A DNA stretch of 64,000 nucleotides, taken from Leifsonia shinshuensis. GTDB taxonomy: Bacteria > Actinomycetota > Actinomycetes > Actinomycetales > Microbacteriaceae. The notes under the pieces were generated by a model. That model was given only the letters and a program-made list of their open reading frames with translations, was not told where the DNA came from and did no database searches. The translations under genes and the position numbers were made by a program. The stretch covers positions 2,852,001-2,916,000 of the forward strand of contig NZ_JACCFL010000001.1 in assembly GCF_013410375.1 (NCBI RefSeq). Reading direction: 5' to 3'. The stretch's first letter is position 1; each line of letters opens with the position of its first letter. Positions 60,319-64,000 of the stretch are shown here, piece after piece.

Positions 60319-61431
60319 CTAGTCCTCGTCCTTCGCGCCGGCGCGCCAGCGGATGCCCGCGGCGATGAAGCCGTCCAGGTCGCCGTCGAACACCGACGCC
60401 GGGTTGCCGGACTCGTAGCCGGTGCGGAGGTCCTTGACCAGCTGCTGGCCGTAGAGGAAGTAGGAGCGCATCTGGTCGCCCCAGCTCGCGGTGATGGTGC
60501 CGGCGAGCTCCTTCTTCTTGGCGGCCTCCTCCTCCTTCTGGAGAAGGAGCAGGCGGGTCTGCAGCACGCGCATGGCGGCGGCGCGGTTCTGGATCTGCGA
60601 CTTCTCGTTCTGCATCGACACCACGATCCCGGTCGGGAGGTGGGTGATGCGGACCGCGGAGTCGGTCGTGTTGACCGACTGGCCGCCGGGGCCGGAGGAA
60701 CGGAAGACGTCGACGCGGATGTCACCCTCGGGGACCTCGACCGCCGTGGCCTCCTCCATCAGCGGGATGACCTCCACCGCGGCGAAGGACGTCTGGCGCT
60801 TGTCGGCCGACCCGAACGGGCTGATCCGGGCGAGGCGGTGCGTGCCAGCCTCCACCGAGAGCGTGCCGAACGCGTACGGGGCCTCGACCTCGAAGGTGGC
60901 CGACTTGATGCCCGCGCCCTCCGCGTAGGAGGTGTCCATGACCTTCACCGGGTACTTGTGCTGCTCCGCCCAGCGCAGGTACATGCGCATGAGCATCTCG
61001 GCGAAGTCGGTGGCGTCGTCGCCGCCCGCTCCGGAGCGGATGGTGACGATCGCCGAGCGCTCGTCGTACTCGCCGCTCAGCAGGGTCTGCACCTCGAGGT
61101 CGCCGAGGGTCTTCTGCAGGGCCTCCAGCTCGGCGCGCGCCTCGGCGGCGGACTCCTCGTCGTCGCCTTCGTTGGCGAGCTCGACGAGGACCTCGAGGTC
61201 GTCGAGGCGCTGCTCGACCGAGGTGATGCGGCCGAGCTCCGCCTGGCGGTGGCTGAGCGCGCTGGTGACCTTCTGCGCGTTCGCCGTGTCGTCCCAGAGG
61301 TCGGGCGCCCCGGCCTTCTCGCTGAGGTCGGCGATGTCGGCGCGGAGCTTGTCCACATTCACGACGGCGACGATGTCGGCGAGGGTGGAGCGGAGGTCCG
61401 CGATCTGCGGGGAGAGGTCTAGTTCGATCAT
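60319..61431 (-). CDS. prfB: Peptide chain release factor 2
   Basis: A 370-residue class I release factor. The stop-codon recognition SPF tripeptide is in [16 protein letters not shown], and the GGQ motif of the peptidyl-hydrolase loop is in [20 protein letters not shown]. The frame is continuous from the ATG at 61431, with no internal TGA, so the usual programmed frameshift is absent, as in other Actinobacteria. The gene is upstream of ftsE on the same strand with a 121-bp spacer. RF2 reads UAA and UGA. Confidence 0.97.
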   Translation of the reverse strand: MIELDLSPQIADLRSTLADIVAVVNVDKLRADIADLSEKAGAPDLWDDTANAQKVTSALSHRQAELGRITSVEQRLDDLEVLVELANEGDDEESAAEARAELEALQKTLGDLEVQTLLSGEYDERSAIVTIRSGAGGDDATDFAEMLMRMYLRWAEQHKYPVKVMDTSYAEGAGIKSATFEVEAPYAFGTLSVEAGTHRLARISPFGSADKRQTSFAAVEVIPLMEEATAVEVPEGDIRVDVFRSSGPGGQSVNTTDSAVRITHLPTGIVVSMQNEKSQIQNRAAAMRVLQTRLLLLQKEEEAAKKKELAGTITASWGDQMRSYFLYGQQLVKDLRTGYESGNPASVFDGDLDGFIAAGIRWRAGAKDED

Positions 61432-61501
61432 GGCGTCCTCCAGCCTACCGGCTGCCCCTCGCGGCGGGACGTGCGGCTGACAGTTGTACTGTGTTAAGCA
61501 A

Positions 61502-62788
61502 ATGACTTCCGACGAGCGCCCGTTCTCCTTCCGCGCTGTCGCACTCGCCGCCTTCCTGCCGACGCTGCTCTTCTCGACCGGCGAGGGCGCGATCATCCCG
61601 ATCATCCCGATCGCCGCGGGCAACCTCGGGGCGACGCTGGCGATGGCCGGCTTCATCGCGTCGATGCTCATGCTCGGCGAGCTGGCGGGCGACATCCCGA
61701 GCGGCTGGCTCGTCTCGCGGATCGGCGAGCGCACCGCCATGATCGGCGCAGCGGCCGTCGCGGTCGCCGGCGTCGTCGTCTGCCTGGTCGCTCCGAACTA
61801 CTGGGTGCTGATGGTCGGCATCTTCGTGGTCGGGATCGCGACAGCGGTGTTCGCGCTCGCCCGGCACGCGTTCATGACGACCTACGTGCCCGTCCGCTAC
61901 CGGGCCCGGGCGCTGTCCACGCTCGGCGGGATCTTCCGGGCCGGCTGGTTCATCGGGCCGCTGATCGCGTCGGCGGTGATCGCGGCGACCGGGTCGACGC
62001 AGTCGGTGTTCTGGATCTTCATCGTGAGCTGCCTGGGCTCGGTGGTCGTGCTGCTGGTGCTGCCGGATCCCGAGCGGATGTTCGGCCCGGCGCCCACCAC
62101 CGCCGGGCACGGCGGCGAGCGGCTGACGGCGGGCGAGGAGGACGCCGAGGAGCGCACCCGCGGGCTCTTCGCGACCATCTGGGCCTTCCGCGGCGTGCTC
62201 GCCCGGATGGGCTCCGGCATCTCCCTGGTCGCGGCCGTGCGCTCCGCGCGCACCGTGCTGCTGCCGCTCTGGGCCGTGTCGATCGGCCTGAGCGAGGCGA
62301 ACACCGCGCTCATCATCGGCCTCGCCGGGGCCGTCGACTTCGCACTCTTCTACTCCAGCGGCCAGCTCATGGACCGCTTCGGCCGGATGTGGAGCGTCGT
62401 GCCGTCGATGCTCGGGCTGGGGATCGGCTTCCTCGTGCTGTCGCTCAGTCACGACCTCCCGGGGGCGGTGGTCTGGTACATCGGCGTCGCGCTGTTCCTC
62501 GCGTTGGCGAACGGAATCGGCTCGGGCATCATCATGACGCTCGGGGCCGATCTGGCGCCGAAGGAGAGCCCGGCCGCGTTCCTCGGAGCGTGGCGGTTCA
62601 CCGGCGACGCGGGACAGGCGGCGGCGCCGCTGATGGTCTCGCTGCTGACCGGGCTGGTCTCGATCGCGTTCGCCAGCGCGGTGATGGGCGTGCTCGGGCT
62701 GGCCGGCGCCGTCCTGCTCGCCCGGTTCATCCCGCGCTACATCCCGCGCCGGCCGCGTCCCGCCCCGCCCGCCGGCCTCGCGGAATAG
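61502..62788 (+). CDS. Major facilitator superfamily (MFS) transporter
   Basis: A 428-residue, twelve-helix MFS carrier. The loop 2-3 signature is [23 protein letters not shown], and the symmetric loop 8-9 element is [16 protein letters not shown]. Acidic segment [11 protein letters not shown] forms the central loop. The ATG at 61502 lies so close behind a TGTTAAGC-type -10 region that the mRNA may be leaderless. It is divergent from prfB. A drug or metabolite efflux role is likely but unproved. Confidence 0.88.
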   Translation: MTSDERPFSFRAVALAAFLPTLLFSTGEGAIIPIIPIAAGNLGATLAMAGFIASMLMLGELAGDIPSGWLVSRIGERTAMIGAAAVAVAGVVVCLVAPNYWVLMVGIFVVGIATAVFALARHAFMTTYVPVRYRARALSTLGGIFRAGWFIGPLIASAVIAATGSTQSVFWIFIVSCLGSVVVLLVLPDPERMFGPAPTTAGHGGERLTAGEEDAEERTRGLFATIWAFRGVLARMGSGISLVAAVRSARTVLLPLWAVSIGLSEANTALIIGLAGAVDFALFYSSGQLMDRFGRMWSVVPSMLGLGIGFLVLSLSHDLPGAVVWYIGVALFLALANGIGSGIIMTLGADLAPKESPAAFLGAWRFTGDAGQAAAPLMVSLLTGLVSIAFASAVMGVLGLAGAVLLARFIPRYIPRRPRPAPPAGLAE

Positions 62789-62810
62789 GCTCGGCAGCGC
62801 GGCGGTTCCG

Positions 62811-62832
62811 TTTCGATGCATACGCATTGAAA
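62811..62832. promoter_or_regulatory. Dyad operator in front of the flavin oxidoreductase gene
   Basis: TTTCGATGC and GCATTGAAA are 9-base arms (one mismatch) around a 4-base spacer, 30 bp before the ATG at 62862. Its AT-rich, symmetric form resembles MarR or TetR operators; no matching regulator lies in the window. Confidence 0.6.
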
Positions 62833-62861
62833 CGGTGCGCGCGAGGAGCAGGAGGACGCAC

Positions 62862-63899
62862 ATGGCCGCACGGCTGGAGATCGGGATCGACACGTTCGGC
62901 GACATCACGCTGGACGCCGACGGGAAGCCGCTGCCGCACGCGCAGGTGCTCCGCAACGTCGTCGCGGAGGGCGTGGCGGCCGACCAGGCCGGGCTCGACT
63001 TCATCGGCATCGGGGAGCACCACCGCAAGGACTTCTCCGTCGCCGCCCCGGAGGTCGTGCTCGCGGCGATCGCGGGCCAGACCGAGCGCATCCACCTGGG
63101 CTCGGCGGTCACCGTGCTCAGCTCCGACGACCCGGTGCGCGTCTTCCAGCGCTTCGCCACGCTCGACGGCGTCTCGAACGGCCGGGCGGAGGTCATTCTC
63201 GGCCGCGGCTCCTTCATCGAGTCGTTCCCGCTGTTCGGCTTCGACCTCGCCCAGTACGAGGAGCTCTTCGACGAGAAGCTCGACCTGTTCGCCGCGATCC
63301 GGCAGCAGGAGCCGGTGACCTGGAGCGGCACGCTGCGGCCCCCGCTGACCGAGCAGTCCGTCTATCCCCCGGTCGAGCACGGCCTGCTGAAGACCTGGAT
63401 CGGCGTCGGCGGCAGCCCGGAGTCGGTGGTCCGCGCCGCGCGCTACGGCCTCCCGCTCATGGTCGCGATCATCGGCGGCGGCCCGATGCGCTTCCAGCCG
63501 CTGACCGAGCTCTACCGGAAGGCGCTGGAGCAGTTCGGCCAGGACACCGACCTCCCGATCGGCGTGCACTCCCCCGGCTTCGTCGCCGAGACCGACCAGG
63601 AGGCCAAGGACCTGCTCTGGCCGCACTGGGAGGCGATGACCAACCGGATCGGCCGCGAGCGCGGCTGGCCGCCCGCCACCCGGGCGCGCTTCGAGCACGA
63701 GGCGGCCGAGGACGGCGCCCTCGTCGTCGGCTCGCCGGAGACGGTCGCCCGGAAGATCGCGTACGCCGCCCGCGGCCTCGGCCTCACCCGGTTCGACGTC
63801 AAGGTGAGCAACGGCACGCTCGCCCACGAGCACATCCTGCGCGCCATCGACCTGCTCGGCCGCGAGGTCGCGCCGCGCGTGGATGAGCTATTGTCGTAG
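62862..63899 (+). CDS. LLM class flavin-dependent oxidoreductase (luciferase-like monooxygenase)
   Basis: A 345-residue TIM-barrel flavoprotein of the bacterial luciferase-like superfamily. Conserved parts are IGIDTFGD (strand 1), LDFIGIGEHHRKDFSV, RIHLGSAVTVLSSDDPVRVFQRFATLDGVSNGRAEVILGRGSF, and WIGVGGSPESVVRAARYGL. This subgroup (CE1758/PA style) is of unknown substrate. AGGAGGA precedes the ATG. A dyad operator lies upstream, so the gene is probably inducible. The stop is 19 bp before tRNA-Leu. Confidence 0.92.
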   Translation: MAARLEIGIDTFGDITLDADGKPLPHAQVLRNVVAEGVAADQAGLDFIGIGEHHRKDFSVAAPEVVLAAIAGQTERIHLGSAVTVLSSDDPVRVFQRFATLDGVSNGRAEVILGRGSFIESFPLFGFDLAQYEELFDEKLDLFAAIRQQEPVTWSGTLRPPLTEQSVYPPVEHGLLKTWIGVGGSPESVVRAARYGLPLMVAIIGGGPMRFQPLTELYRKALEQFGQDTDLPIGVHSPGFVAETDQEAKDLLWPHWEAMTNRIGRERGWPPATRARFEHEAAEDGALVVGSPETVARKIAYAARGLGLTRFDVKVSNGTLAHEHILRAIDLLGREVAPRVDELLS

Positions 63900-63917
63900 C
63901 CGCGCGCAGCGCGAGCC

Positions 63918-63999
63918 GCGGGAGTGGTGAAACTGGCAGACACGCAGGATTTAGGTTCCTGTGCTTCACGGCGTGAGGGTTCGAGTCCCTTCTCCCGCA
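63918..63999 (+). tRNA. tRNA-Leu (anticodon TAG)
   Basis: Acceptor GCGGGAG pairs with CTCCCGC followed by discriminator A, the long variable arm typical of Leu tRNA is present, and anticodon stem CAGGA/TCCTG holds TTTAGGT (anticodon TAG, reads CUN). The T-loop is TTCGAGT. The gene is complete to the discriminator; whatever follows lies at the window edge. Confidence 0.95.
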
Positions 64000-64000
64000 C

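Noticed and set aside
60319..61431. Programmed frameshift in prfB
   Set aside because: The frame is continuous, and no internal TGA is present.

Overview
The window is a GC-rich, gene-dense stretch of an actinobacterial chromosome. Many GTG starts, four-base start/stop overlaps, the clpS-DUF2017 pair, the prfB-ftsE-ftsX-smpB-ssrA order and a tmRNA tag ending ADFALAA point to a high-GC Gram-positive. By overall feel it resembles a Microbacteriaceae member such as Leifsonia, but that placement is inference. Nothing looks like a phage or an intact transposon.

Layout. Bases 1-6700 hold a cut-off SGNH lipoprotein hydrolase and a TetR / MMPL / YhgE-Pip exporter cassette with palindromes between the divergent genes. 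Bases 6700-13900 hold an ion-transporter-like protein, small proteins, a glucose-6-phosphate dehydrogenase paralogue divergent from a GH15 enzyme, clpS with DUF2017, and a bacterial release-factor-like (baeRF) protein. Bases 13980-22570 are one seven-gene sugar operon: a LacI-type operator, a secreted 688-residue protein, LacI, a complete ABC sugar importer and two GH130-type glycosidases/phosphorylases, closed by a long hairpin. The unusual secreted protein and the two GH130 enzymes together suggest extracellular release, uptake and intracellular phosphorolysis or hydrolysis of a beta-mannoside-like glycan.

Bases 22600-35700 carry ordinary accessory genes: YciI, a HIBADH-like reductase, AI-2E exporter, acyltransferase, SDR, a PIG-L deacetylase fused to cell-wall-binding repeats, an ArsR/NAD-epimerase pair, a methyltransferase and a NarL-type two-component system. 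Bases 36394-39300 are a gene-poor scar that contains a 306-bp decayed copy of part of the histidine kinase (two deletions and a nonsense codon) and ends at tRNA-Lys(CTT). Bases 39400-51500 hold hisN-like, a NatAB-type ABC exporter, an oxidoreductase, adenine deaminase with an alpha/beta hydrolase and an APC permease, then TelA facing a three-gene operon rich in YbjQ-like domains.

Bases 51500-64000 hold a cytoplasmic arylsulfatase beside ssrA (tmRNA), then a SIMPL protein, a proline/glycine-rich membrane protein and a tyrosine phosphatase, then the translation-rescue/division block smpB-ftsX-ftsE-prfB. The FtsE carries an unusual 140-residue proline-rich tail. The window ends with an MFS transporter, a luciferase-like flavin oxidoreductase and tRNA-Leu(TAG).
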